Of a stretch of DNA of 64,000 bases, positions 16,754 through 24,805 are shown in pieces; the first letter of the stretch is position 1, and every line of letters begins with the position of its first letter. The notes under the pieces were generated by a model that saw only the letters and a list, made by a program, of their open reading frames with translations, did not search any database and was not told the DNA's origin. The stretch comes from Geomonas azotofigens (GTDB taxonomy: Bacteria > Desulfobacterota > Desulfuromonadia > Geobacterales > Geobacteraceae). Location of the stretch: contig NZ_JAHLME010000002.1 in assembly GCF_018919395.1 (NCBI RefSeq), positions 124,001 through 188,000 of the forward strand, in the 5' to 3' direction. A program made the position numbers and the translations under genes.

Positions 16754-17209
16754 ATGAGAACACCTAAACTAACCATCTTCGCCAAGCAGACCGGCGTCGA
16801 AATAGCTCCCAGCGAAAAGAGGCAAAACGGCAAGCCCGAGGAGGGGCGCGTCGCGTTCCGGTTCTTCCGGTTGGCCACCGGCCAGCCCCACATCCGGTTC
16901 GTGGCCGAGCCGTGCGAGGCCTTCGAGGTCTCCAGAAAGATCGCGGAGCTACAGGGGACGGGAGGCAAGGCGACCTTCACCCACCGCTTCGAAACGCCCC
17001 AGGGCGAGACCGTGACCAAGCTGAACGTGGAGAGCTATCAGCGTAACGGCAAGAAAGGGTACGCCTTCTCCATCCAGCGCGGCGAGGAGAGCATCAACGT
17101 GCCGGCGCCGGAGGGGGAGTTCCTCTTCGCCGCCGAATTCCTGAAACAGCTTTCCGTGTCGCAGTCATGGGTGGCCTGGACGGAACCGGAAGGACCCAGC
17201 CACGAGTAG
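16754..17209 (+). CDS. Conserved hypothetical protein, 151 aa
   Basis: The product is a soluble, beta-strand-rich protein without signal peptide, membrane segment or cysteine pair. It opens with RTPKLTIFAKQTGVEIAPSEK, has alternating charged/hydrophobic strands (RVAFRFFRLATG, AYSFSIQ-like) and ends in a short helix and acidic tail. I do not recognise the family. The codon usage equals that of its neighbours, and GGGGGA lies upstream of the ATG, so it is likely a real gene. The next gene follows after 96 bp on the same strand and may be cotranscribed. Confidence 0.65.
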   Translation: MRTPKLTIFAKQTGVEIAPSEKRQNGKPEEGRVAFRFFRLATGQPHIRFVAEPCEAFEVSRKIAELQGTGGKATFTHRFETPQGETVTKLNVESYQRNGKKGYAFSIQRGEESINVPAPEGEFLFAAEFLKQLSVSQSWVAWTEPEGPSHE

Positions 17210-17305
17210 AAGAGACGCCCGGAAACCGACGAAACTGCCGGCCTCCATAGCGGGCGCGGCAACGCAGCAGCCGAAACACCGGACAACCGGCGAAAGCGGG
17301 ACAGC

Positions 17306-17749
17306 GTGATCAATAAACCAAGCAAGACCCTCTATCTCAGCATCGAAAGCAGGCTCTGCGATGTGGCCCTGGTCGGACACGCGGTGCGTGGCGTCTGCGC
17401 CTGCTCGCCCCTCAAGGAGGAAGCTTACGGCGAGATGGAAGTCTGCGTGGTGGAGGCTCTCAACAACGCCATCACCCATGCCTACCGGCGCCAGGAAGGG
17501 TATCGGGTCGACACCGCCATCACCCTGCACCACGACCGCATCTCCTTCGAGGTTTCCGACGAGGGGAAGGCCATCGAGGAGTTCGCCCCGAGAAGCCTTG
17601 AGTTCGATCCGGAGGTGATCGGCTCCATCCCCGAGAACGGCATGGGGCTTTTCATCATCGAGACCCTGATGGACGAGGTCAGCTACAGTTCCAAAAACGG
17701 CAGGAACACCCTCTACTTCTGCCGTTACTTCACCCAGCCCCAGGCCTAA
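17306..17749 (+). CDS. Anti-sigma-factor-type ATP-binding protein (RsbW-like)
   Basis: The 147-aa protein is a stand-alone GHKL ATPase domain of the RsbW/SpoIIAB class: EALNNAITHA is the N box with the Mg-binding asparagine, SDEGKAIEEF replaces the usual D-x-G-x-G G1 box, and ENGMGLFII is the G2 box. Such proteins are serine kinases that bind a sigma factor or an antagonist. No anti-sigma antagonist (STAS), PP2C phosphatase or sigma gene is next to it, so its partners are elsewhere. The start is GTG (17306). The stop codon at 17747 forms the first copy of a 9-bp tandem repeat. Confidence 0.82.
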   Translation: MINKPSKTLYLSIESRLCDVALVGHAVRGVCACSPLKEEAYGEMEVCVVEALNNAITHAYRRQEGYRVDTAITLHHDRISFEVSDEGKAIEEFAPRSLEFDPEVIGSIPENGMGLFIIETLMDEVSYSSKNGRNTLYFCRYFTQPQA

Positions 17750-17806
17750 CCCGCCTAACCCGCCTAACCCGCCTAACCCGCCTAACCCGCCTAACCCGCC
17801 TAACCC
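17744..17806. repeat. Seven perfect tandem copies of GCCTAACCC
   Basis: Seven identical 9-bp units run without interruption from 17744 to 17806. The first unit is the last sense codon and stop codon of the upstream gene (GCC TAA), so each unit adds another in-frame TAA. Degenerate CCCGCATAG units follow to about 17825. Copy number should vary between strains through slippage. Confidence 0.95.
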
Positions 17807-17868
17807 GCATAGCCCCGCATAGCTCAGCCCCGCAAGCAGCTCAGCACCCCAGCCCTAGCCCCTAAGCC

Positions 17869-20800
17869 TCACCCCTGCCCCAGCAAGAACTCGAAGTCCT
17901 CGCGCCCGATCGCCACGGCTCCTTCGTTTTCCGCGTCCTCGAGGAGCGCGCGGTACAGCTTCAGCTTGCGCTTCTTGAGCTCCATCATCTTCTCCTCGAT
18001 GGAGTGCCGCATCAGGAGCCTGGTGATGGTGACCTGCCGCTTCTGGCCGATTCTGTGGGCGCGGTCGGAGGCCTGGCTCTCCACCGCCGGGTTCCACCAC
18101 GGGTCGAGGTGGAAGACGTAGGAGGCGCGGGTGAGGTTGAGCCCCCTCCCCCCGGCCTTCAGGCTCAGCAGAAACACGCCCGGCTCAGCCGAGTCCTGGA
18201 AGTTCTGCACCAGCTCCTTTCTCCGTGACACCGGGGTGGAGCCGTCCAGGCGCGAGGAGACGATGCCGCGCTGGGCCAGTCCCTGCTGCACGATATCCAA
18301 AAACGAGGTGAACTGCGAGAACACCAGCACGCTGTGCCCTTCAGCGAAAAGCTCGTGCAACTGGTCGACCAGGAATTCCACCTTGGGGGAGCGATCGGCG
18401 GCATCCGGGAGGACGAGACGGGAGCAGAGGCAGATCTGGCGCAGCTTGAGGATGGCGGTGAGGGCGATGATGCGCGCCTGGCCGGCCGAGTTGGAGCTGT
18501 AGGCACGGGCCACCGTCTCGCGGACCTCGGTCACCGTGCGGGCGTAGAGCGCCTTCTGCCTCGGGCTCATCTCCAGGTAGATGTCGGTCTCCACCTTGGG
18601 GGGGAGCTCGGCGGCGATCATGTCCTTGGAGCGCCTTAGGATGAACGGGTGCGTGCGCCTGATCAGCGTTTCGAGGAACTCGCCCCCCTCGCGCCCCATC
18701 TGCCGGCGGAACTGTTCGTAGGGACCCAGGAGACCGGGCAGGGCCAGGTCCATCACCGAGAAGTACTCGCCCAGGTGGTTTTCCACCGGCGTGCCGGTCA
18801 GGGTCACCTTGAACCGCCCCTTGAGCCTGCGCACCGCGCCGGTGGTCTCGGCGTGGATGTTCTTCACCGCCTGCGCCTCGTCGAAAACGATGACGTGGAA
18901 GGGAATCTCGCTCAAGAGCTCGATGTCGCGCTGGATGACGCCGTAGCTGGTCAGCACCAGGTCGAACCCGGCGAACTCGGCGCGGCGCCCCTGGCCGCGG
19001 TAGACCCCCACCTTGAGCGCCGGGTAGAACCGGGCCAGTTCGCTCTCCCAGTTGAAGATAAGGGTCGGGGGGACCACCACGAGGTGCGGCACCTCGGGCG
19101 GAAGCTGCGAGGCGATGCCCCCTTCCTTCAGTCCGGCCAGGAGCGCGATGGCCTGTATAGTCTTGCCGAGCCCCATGTCGTCGGCCAGGCAGGCGCCGAA
19201 ACGGTGCTCGTACAAAAAGGCGAGCCAGCTGTATCCCTCGAGCTGGTAGTTGCGCAGGGTCGCCTTCAGCTCTGCCGGCGGCGGGCGCCGCGGGATGCTC
19301 TCGAACCGGGTCAGGCTGTCGTAAATCTGTTCGTCCTCGGGGGAAAGGAGCACCCGGACGCCGTTTCTCCTGAGCGTGATCCAGTCGAGAATCTGCAGGC
19401 GCGGCACCCGCACCACCTCGCGCTTGGCGTGAGGCGCGAAGAGCGCCAGGGTGTTGCAGGTCAAAGGGTCCAGCACGAACAGGGAGTTGCCCCTGCGGAA
19501 GACGCCCCCCCCTTGCAAGGCGTCCAGCAGCTCCGCCTCGTCGACCAGTTCCCCGTCGGCCCGGATCTCGGGGCGCAGCTCGAACCAGTCGATGCTGGAA
19601 CGGGTGGCGTCCAGGGTAAAGGTCCAGGAGGCGGTCTGCAGTTCCTCCCCGGCCAGCGCCAGGGCGAAGCCTTCCGCCGCCAGCGCGCTCTTCAGGTCCG
19701 AGAGATGCCGCATGAGGACCTTTCGTTCCAGCTGGAAGCGCCCCGCCCCTTCCGCCTGCCAGAAGATATCGAAGCCGAAATGCTCGGCCAGAAGTTCGAG
19801 CAGCCGTCCCTGGCGCTCGACGGCAACGGTCACCGCGAGCCAATCCCCAGCCTCGGAGATCTGCAGCATGGTGGTCGGTTGCAGCGCCTGCTGACAGAAA
19901 TCGTTGATGACCGTGCGTGCATCGGACCGGACTCCGCGTTTGTAGAACTCCGCGCCTTCCAGCGCCTGGCGCACCAGCCGGTCGCGCTCGGCGAGGTTCG
20001 CGGCACCCAGCGCGGCGAAACAGGCCCTGATGATGGCGGCGACCCGTTTCTTCGCCTTGAGCGGTTGGGGGGAGACCGCCCGCCCGGTCGCGTTGAAAAA
20101 GCGGAAAGCCGCGGAAGAAAGTGAGAACGTTATGCCGTCGGTGACCCCTTCCGCCGCCAGCGAGGAGGTTTCGGCCAGTTCCACGATGTTGAGCCGATAT
20201 CGCGGCTCGAGCGGCTTGGGTGCCACCGTGAGGCCGGACCGGGAGAAGACGACTCGCCGGGCCAGTTCTTCACCGCTGGCGCCGAGATCGAAGTGGACGG
20301 CGTTGAAGCCGGCGGCGGGAAAGCGGAGGGTGCCGTCATCCTCGGGCACGGCCTGGTCCGGCTGTGCCTGCGCCAGTCGCTGCGCGAGCTCAGCGTAGAG
20401 GCGGGAGGCGGTATCGTCAACCTTATGGATGACCCTGCGCCTGAGGTCGAAATGATACCCCTGGTGTATGAAGGCGTCCTCTCCCTCGACGGCTGCGCCG
20501 TCCTCGAGGGAGAGCCTGGCAACGATCTGTTCCTGGTGCAGGTCGAGGTGCAGCAAAACGGTGCGCTGCAGCGACGGATCGAAAAACAGCGGCAGCGGGC
20601 CATCCGGGGCGTGGTAGAGAATGGGGAACCTGCCGCGGAACCGGGACAGGAACTCTTCGACGGCGCGCCCCCGCAGCGCCGAGGACTGCAACAGCCGCAG
20701 GAACTCGCGGATCGAGGCGGGGAGCGCGGCGTCGTAGAGGGCGACCGGGACCTGGTCCAGCATGAGGCGCATGCGCAACGCCCCCTGCTCCCGGTCGAGC

Positions 20801-21252
20801 ACCAGGGCGTAGCCGCTCTCGGTTATCGGCGCCCCCTCGTCACTTTCCACACCCTGTACCGGCGCCGTGGAGAGGGCGGCGCGGATCTCCTGCAGGTAGT
20901 CGCTGGGAAGTTGCAGCATGGGAAAGGACGCGGGCGCGAGGGCTTTTTTGAGGGTAGCCAGGGCGGCGACCAGGTGGGGACAGCGACCGTGGGGGCTCCA
21001 GGCGCCGCAGTCGCAGGCGCTGGAGAACTCGCCCGCCGCCAGGGACAACGAGACGCGGCACGAGACCTCGGCGTCGCGCAGCTCGACCTCGAGGACGCTG
21101 CCGTCCTTGTGCCAGCTCAGCCCGCGGACCGGCTTCCTCTTGCACAGCTCGAAGCCGTTGAAGAGGTGCACCTTGTCCGCCAGTGCGTATATGCCCGCCG
21201 CCGGCATCTGGAAAAGGTGCCGCAGCAGGGGGATGGCCGTGATGTCGATCAA
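17869..21252 (-). CDS. SWIM zinc-finger SNF2-family helicase
   Basis: This 1127-aa protein has an N-terminal SWIM zinc finger (CDCGAWSPHGRCPH near residue 80), a long middle region, and a C-terminal SNF2 ATPase: DDMGLGKTIQA (motif I), DEAQAVKN (motif II), TGTPVENHLGE (III), then VLVFSQFTSFLD, SLKAGGRGLNLT and DRAHRIGQ (motifs IV-VI). It likely moves on duplex DNA and remodels protein-DNA or RNAP complexes. The start is TTG at 21252 with GGGAGAG 6 bp upstream; no in-frame ATG fits better. It converges with the tandem-repeat region. A second SNF2 gene lies 3.5 kb away. Confidence 0.88.
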   Translation of the reverse strand: MIDITAIPLLRHLFQMPAAGIYALADKVHLFNGFELCKRKPVRGLSWHKDGSVLEVELRDAEVSCRVSLSLAAGEFSSACDCGAWSPHGRCPHLVAALATLKKALAPASFPMLQLPSDYLQEIRAALSTAPVQGVESDEGAPITESGYALVLDREQGALRMRLMLDQVPVALYDAALPASIREFLRLLQSSALRGRAVEEFLSRFRGRFPILYHAPDGPLPLFFDPSLQRTVLLHLDLHQEQIVARLSLEDGAAVEGEDAFIHQGYHFDLRRRVIHKVDDTASRLYAELAQRLAQAQPDQAVPEDDGTLRFPAAGFNAVHFDLGASGEELARRVVFSRSGLTVAPKPLEPRYRLNIVELAETSSLAAEGVTDGITFSLSSAAFRFFNATGRAVSPQPLKAKKRVAAIIRACFAALGAANLAERDRLVRQALEGAEFYKRGVRSDARTVINDFCQQALQPTTMLQISEAGDWLAVTVAVERQGRLLELLAEHFGFDIFWQAEGAGRFQLERKVLMRHLSDLKSALAAEGFALALAGEELQTASWTFTLDATRSSIDWFELRPEIRADGELVDEAELLDALQGGGVFRRGNSLFVLDPLTCNTLALFAPHAKREVVRVPRLQILDWITLRRNGVRVLLSPEDEQIYDSLTRFESIPRRPPPAELKATLRNYQLEGYSWLAFLYEHRFGACLADDMGLGKTIQAIALLAGLKEGGIASQLPPEVPHLVVVPPTLIFNWESELARFYPALKVGVYRGQGRRAEFAGFDLVLTSYGVIQRDIELLSEIPFHVIVFDEAQAVKNIHAETTGAVRRLKGRFKVTLTGTPVENHLGEYFSVMDLALPGLLGPYEQFRRQMGREGGEFLETLIRRTHPFILRRSKDMIAAELPPKVETDIYLEMSPRQKALYARTVTEVRETVARAYSSNSAGQARIIALTAILKLRQICLCSRLVLPDAADRSPKVEFLVDQLHELFAEGHSVLVFSQFTSFLDIVQQGLAQRGIVSSRLDGSTPVSRRKELVQNFQDSAEPGVFLLSLKAGGRGLNLTRASYVFHLDPWWNPAVESQASDRAHRIGQKRQVTITRLLMRHSIEEKMMELKKRKLKLYRALLEDAENEGAVAIGREDFEFLLGQG

Positions 21253-21475
21253 GTCGTCTCTCCCAGCAAGGGTCAGCGAATAACGGATCGTTCAAGTTAG
21301 CAGAAAGAGACGCTAAACACAACAGCACCATGCGCAGGAATCGATTAAAACCCGGCAGCGGACCGTGGAATCAGCGGGGAGAAGGGATAACGGGGGCGGG
21401 CGGAAGGGCAAAGGGGGGAACGGGGTGAGGGTGCCAGAGAACGAAACAATCGTGATTTTCACAGAGGCTTCACAA

Positions 21476-21510
21476 TCCCCTCTCCCCCTGGGAGAGGGCT
21501 AGGGTGAGGG
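21476..21510. repeat. REP-like element, family A copy 2
   Basis: CCCTCTCCCC, CTGGGAGAGGG and then AGGGTGAGGG repeat the arm pattern seen at 1981-2080. The stem CCCTCTCCC/GGGAGAGGG has a very short loop. Confidence 0.75.
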
Positions 21511-21527
21511 AATCGTGCACACTTGGC

Positions 21528-21560
21528 AAAAAAATGGGGGGCGGTCTCGATCCGCCCCCC
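21528..21560 (-). terminator. Terminator of nudC
   Basis: On the minus strand a 9-bp stem GGGGGGCGG/CCGCCCCCC (21535-21560) is followed by a run of seven T (complement of 21528-21534). It lies about 80 bp past the nudC stop. Confidence 0.85.
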
Positions 21561-21639
21561 TAAAAAGGAGACCCAGGAGTGTGTTCCGGGGTGTTAATAA
21601 TCACTATCGGCCCCACATCCCAGGACTTTAATTATTTTT

Positions 21640-22491
21640 TTATCCGGCCGGATCTTTCAGCGCGAAGTTGTCAATGATATAACGGGCGATGCTGCGCTTG
21701 GGCGGAAGCGCGGGCGGCATGCGCTCCCTGGTGAACCACTGGGCGTCCTCGAGCTCGTCCGCCTCGACCGCGATCTCGCCCGACTCGTAGCTCGCAACGA
21801 ACCCGGCCATGAGCTGGCTCGGGAAGGGCCAGTTCTGGCTCCCGACGTAACGGATGTCGGTGACCTTCAGCCCGGTCTCCTCGAACACCTCGCGCACCAC
21901 GCACTCCTCCAGCGACTCGCCGAAATCGACGAAACCGGCCACCAGGCTGTAGCGCCCGGCCGCCCACTCCGGCTTGCGGGCCAACAGGAATTCGTCGCCG
22001 CGCCTGATCAGCACGATGACGCAGGGGTGGATGTGCGGGTAGTGTTCGTGGCCGCAGCCGCCGCAGCGCTTGCCCCAGGTGGGGGCGATGCGCATCATGT
22101 CGCCGCTGCCGCATCGCGAACAGTGGCGGCTCAACTTCTCCCAGTAGAGGATCTGTCTCGCGACACCGTACAGGGTGGCGAGCTGGTCGGGAAGCTCGGT
22201 CCACGGGACGGCCTGCAGCCCCCGCGGCACCTCGTCTCCCTTGGCAAGGGTGAAAAGCCGCACCGGGGCGCCATCCCACTCGCCGAAGCGCAGCGCCTGC
22301 CCGCCGTCGGCCAGCGGCTCGGGAAGTTCGCCGCGATGCAAGTCGCCGTCGCGCAGCAAAAGCGCGTCCCCCTGCAGCAAAACCCAGTAACCGGGGCCGT
22401 CCGCGCTGGAGGCGTCCGGCTTCAGCTGGGTGAACCTGGTCCTGATGATCTCGCCGTTGAACGGGAGGTTGACGGTTTCGGGATATGCCAT
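21640..22491 (-). CDS. nudC: NAD(+) diphosphatase / NADH pyrophosphatase NudC
   Basis: The 283-aa protein has the NudC arrangement: an N-terminal domain, a four-cysteine zinc ribbon (CSRCG ... CGGCGHEHYPH), and a Nudix domain whose box GFVDFGESLEECVVREVFEETGL-type residues (G, E, RE, EE, G) are all in place, followed by the NudC-specific SQNWPFPSQLM motif. It hydrolyses NAD(H) to NMN(H) and AMP and removes NAD caps from RNA. The start at 22491 (MAYPE) has an AGGAG site; upstream codons are not family-like. It is divergent from the agmatine genes. Confidence 0.93.
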   Translation of the reverse strand: MAYPETVNLPFNGEIIRTRFTQLKPDASSADGPGYWVLLQGDALLLRDGDLHRGELPEPLADGGQALRFGEWDGAPVRLFTLAKGDEVPRGLQAVPWTELPDQLATLYGVARQILYWEKLSRHCSRCGSGDMMRIAPTWGKRCGGCGHEHYPHIHPCVIVLIRRGDEFLLARKPEWAAGRYSLVAGFVDFGESLEECVVREVFEETGLKVTDIRYVGSQNWPFPSQLMAGFVASYESGEIAVEADELEDAQWFTRERMPPALPPKRSIARYIIDNFALKDPAG

Positions 22492-22663
22492 GCTTCGACT
22501 CCTGTAGCGGGGTGGTTGCCGTGCTGGCGTGCATAATACAGGAACCGACCGAGGAAGCAATCCCCCTTTTCTTTCAAACCATTTAACTTGATTGGCTTCG
22601 CACGCTATGTTACTTTTTTCGTTCGCCAATACCGGCCGCGGCGCGGCCGAAGCAGGAGATACA

Positions 22664-23692
22664 GTGACTCGAAACAGAAGATTACCCGCGGAGTGGGAAC
22701 TCCAGGACGGCGTGCTGATGGCATGGCCGCACGAAAAGAGCGACTGGCTCCCCTACCTGGACCAGGTCCGGCCCGTGTTCGCCGCGATCGTGAGCGCCAT
22801 CAGCCAGTTCGAGCAGGTGGTGGTCGCCGCCGACGATCCCGACATGGTGCGCGAGGAGTTGCAGTCAGCGGGCGCCGACCTGGAGCAAGTCCGCATCCTC
22901 CCGATCGAGAGCAACGACACCTGGGCTCGCGACTTCGGGCCGATCACGGTGCTGGAGGACGGCGCGCCGAGGCTCCTTAACTTCGGCTTCAACGGCTGGG
23001 GGCTCAAGTTCCCCTCCGACCTGGACAACCGCATCAACAAGACGCTGCAGGCGCAGGGCGTCTGGCACGCGCCCCTCGAGACCGTCGGCCTGATCCTCGA
23101 AGGGGGCAGCATCGAGAGCGACGGCAAAGGGACCATCCTCACCACCGAGGAATGCCTGATGAACGACAACCGCAACCCGCACCTGACCCGCGAGGAGCTG
23201 GAGGAGGAGTTGCATGGCCTGTTCGGCAGCGACCGCTTCCTGTGGTTGTCCAATGGCTACCTGGCCGGCGACGACACCGACTCCCACGTCGACACCCTGG
23301 CGCGCATCTGCCCGGACGACACCATCGCCTACGTGCGCTGCGACGACCCGGAGGACGAGCACTACCCGGCGCTGAAGGCCATGGAGGAGGAAATCCTCGC
23401 CTTCCGTACCCGTGGCGGCCGCCCGTACCGCGCCATCCCCCTCCCCTGGCCGAGCGCGGTCTACGACGAGGAGGGACAGAGGCTTCCGGCCACCTACGCC
23501 AACTTCCTGGTGATCAACGGGGCGGTGCTGGTGCCGACCTACCAGGACAAGCACGACGCCGCGGCGCTGGTCGCCGTCGGAGAGGCGTTTCCCGGCTACG
23601 AGATCATCGGGATCGACTGCCTCCCGCTCATCCTGCAGCACGGCTCGCTGCATTGCGTGACCATGCAGCTTCCCAAGGGGACGCTCAAATAG
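22664..23692 (+). CDS. aguA: Agmatine deiminase
   Basis: The 342-aa protein belongs to the peptidyl-arginine-deiminase-like guanidine-modifying family. NDTWARDFGPI, EGGSIESDGKGTILTTEEC, the substrate loop with GDDTDSHVDT and the catalytic cysteine in HGSLHCVTMQLPKG near the C-terminus mark AguA. It converts agmatine to N-carbamoylputrescine plus ammonia. The start is GTG 22664, 5 bp after AGGAGA, where the family's RLPAEWELQDGVLMAWP begins. The next gene encodes the enzyme for the following step, so the two form a putrescine pathway despite a 133-bp repeat-bearing spacer. Confidence 0.92.
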   Translation: MTRNRRLPAEWELQDGVLMAWPHEKSDWLPYLDQVRPVFAAIVSAISQFEQVVVAADDPDMVREELQSAGADLEQVRILPIESNDTWARDFGPITVLEDGAPRLLNFGFNGWGLKFPSDLDNRINKTLQAQGVWHAPLETVGLILEGGSIESDGKGTILTTEECLMNDNRNPHLTREELEEELHGLFGSDRFLWLSNGYLAGDDTDSHVDTLARICPDDTIAYVRCDDPEDEHYPALKAMEEEILAFRTRGGRPYRAIPLPWPSAVYDEEGQRLPATYANFLVINGAVLVPTYQDKHDAAALVAVGEAFPGYEIIGIDCLPLILQHGSLHCVTMQLPKGTLK

Positions 23693-23764
23693 GGCGAGAA
23701 GCTGGGCGAATGATTCGGACGCGTGAATTGTGGGATCCGCCCCTGGTAGTTACGAAATACTGTA

Positions 23765-23786
23765 GGGGCGAATGATCATTCGCCCC
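23765..23786. repeat. 22-bp perfect palindrome within the agu operon
   Basis: The half site GGGGCGAATGA is followed immediately by its exact reverse complement. A degraded half copy (GGGCGAATGATTCGG) is found 60 bp earlier, and TGTAG precedes the palindrome, so this looks like a small dispersed palindromic element inserted between aguA and aguB. As RNA it forms an 11-bp stem and may stabilise or attenuate the transcript. Confidence 0.85.
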
Positions 23787-23825
23787 CCTCAACAGCACCA
23801 CCGGTACAGATCGACGGAGAAGAAC

Positions 23826-24707
23826 ATGACCAAACTCAAAGTAGCCCTTGTGCAGCAGGCGCTGAAGGCGGGGCGCGACGAGATGGTGGCCGCCACCACC
23901 GCGAGGATCCGCGAGGCCGCCGCCCAGGGAGCGCAACTCGTGCTGCTCCAGGAACTGCACACCGGCAGCTACTTCTGCCAGACCGAAGACACCGCCTGTT
24001 TCGACCTCGCCGAGACCATCCCCGGTCCCTCCACCGCCCACTTCGGCGCGCTGGCCCGCGAACTGGGCGTCGTCATCGTGACCTCGCTTTTCGAGCGCCG
24101 CGCACCGGGTCTGTACCACAATACCGCGGTGGTGCTGGAGAAGGACGGCTCCATCGCCGGCACGTACCGCAAGATGCACATCCCGGACGACCCGGCTTTC
24201 TACGAGAAGTTCTATTTCACCCCGGGCGACCTCGGCTTCGAGCCGATCCAGACCTCGGTCGGCAAGCTGGGCGTCCTGGTCTGCTGGGACCAGTGGTACC
24301 CAGAAGCGGCGCGCCTGATGGCGCTTGCCGGCGCCGACCTCCTCATCTACCCGACCGCCATCGGTTGGGACCCGCGCGACGAAGCGGCCGAGCAGCAGCG
24401 TCAGCTCGACGCCTGGGTCACCGTGCAGCGCGCCCATGCGGTAGCCAATGGCATCCCGGTGGTCAGCGTGAACCGGGTCGGTTTCGAGGCCGACCCGAGC
24501 GGCGCCGGCGCCGGCATCAAGTTCTGGGGTTCCAGTTTCGCGGCGGGGCCGCAGGGGGAGTTCCTGGTTCGCGCCGGCGAGGAAGAGGAACTCCTGGTGG
24601 TTGATCTCGACATGCGCCGCAGCGAGGATGTGCGCCGCATCTGGCCCTTCCTGCGCGACCGCCGCATCGACGCCTACGGCGATCTCGTCAAGCGCTACCG
24701 CGACTAG
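23826..24707 (+). CDS. aguB: N-carbamoylputrescine amidase
   Basis: The 293-aa protein is a nitrilase-superfamily amidase with the E-K-C triad: E in LLQELHTGSYFCQ, K in YRKMHIPDDPAFYEKFYF and C in VCWDQWYPEAAR. The extended block after the lysine and QTSVGKLGVLVCWDQ are typical of AguB. It releases ammonia and CO2 from N-carbamoylputrescine to give putrescine. The start is ATG 23826, in front of MTKLKVALVQQ; an upstream alternative would lie in the palindrome region. It directly follows aguA. Confidence 0.93.
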   Translation: MTKLKVALVQQALKAGRDEMVAATTARIREAAAQGAQLVLLQELHTGSYFCQTEDTACFDLAETIPGPSTAHFGALARELGVVIVTSLFERRAPGLYHNTAVVLEKDGSIAGTYRKMHIPDDPAFYEKFYFTPGDLGFEPIQTSVGKLGVLVCWDQWYPEAARLMALAGADLLIYPTAIGWDPRDEAAEQQRQLDAWVTVQRAHAVANGIPVVSVNRVGFEADPSGAGAGIKFWGSSFAAGPQGEFLVRAGEEEELLVVDLDMRRSEDVRRIWPFLRDRRIDAYGDLVKRYRD

Positions 24708-24721
24708 CAGCGTACCCCCCC

Positions 24722-24779
24722 CTTGCCCTCCCCCCCTCGCCCACCGGGAGAGGGGCGGGGGTGAGGGTGCCGCTCACCC
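24722..24779. repeat. REP-like element, family A copy 3
   Basis: CCTCCCCCCCTCGCCCACCGG leads into GGGAGAGGGG, then GGGGGTGAGGGTG and CCGCTCACCCTC. The last part pairs with the preceding GTGAGGGTG, giving a GAGGGTG/CACCCTC hairpin. It lies between aguB and the second SNF2 gene. Confidence 0.7.
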
Positions 24780-24805
24780 TCATAACGCTACGAGAGGTCC
24801 ATCAG

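Larger units (their letters stand above)
21253..21639. other. Intergenic region with REP-like element and terminator
   Basis: These 387 bp separate two minus-strand genes (SNF2 helicase and nudC). They hold a GC-rich G-run segment (21384-21440), one arm of the CCCTCTCCC/GGGAGAGGG repeat (21476-21510) and the nudC terminator (21528-21560). No gene or further promoter could be defined, though the helicase promoter should be near 21260-21330. Confidence 0.6.
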
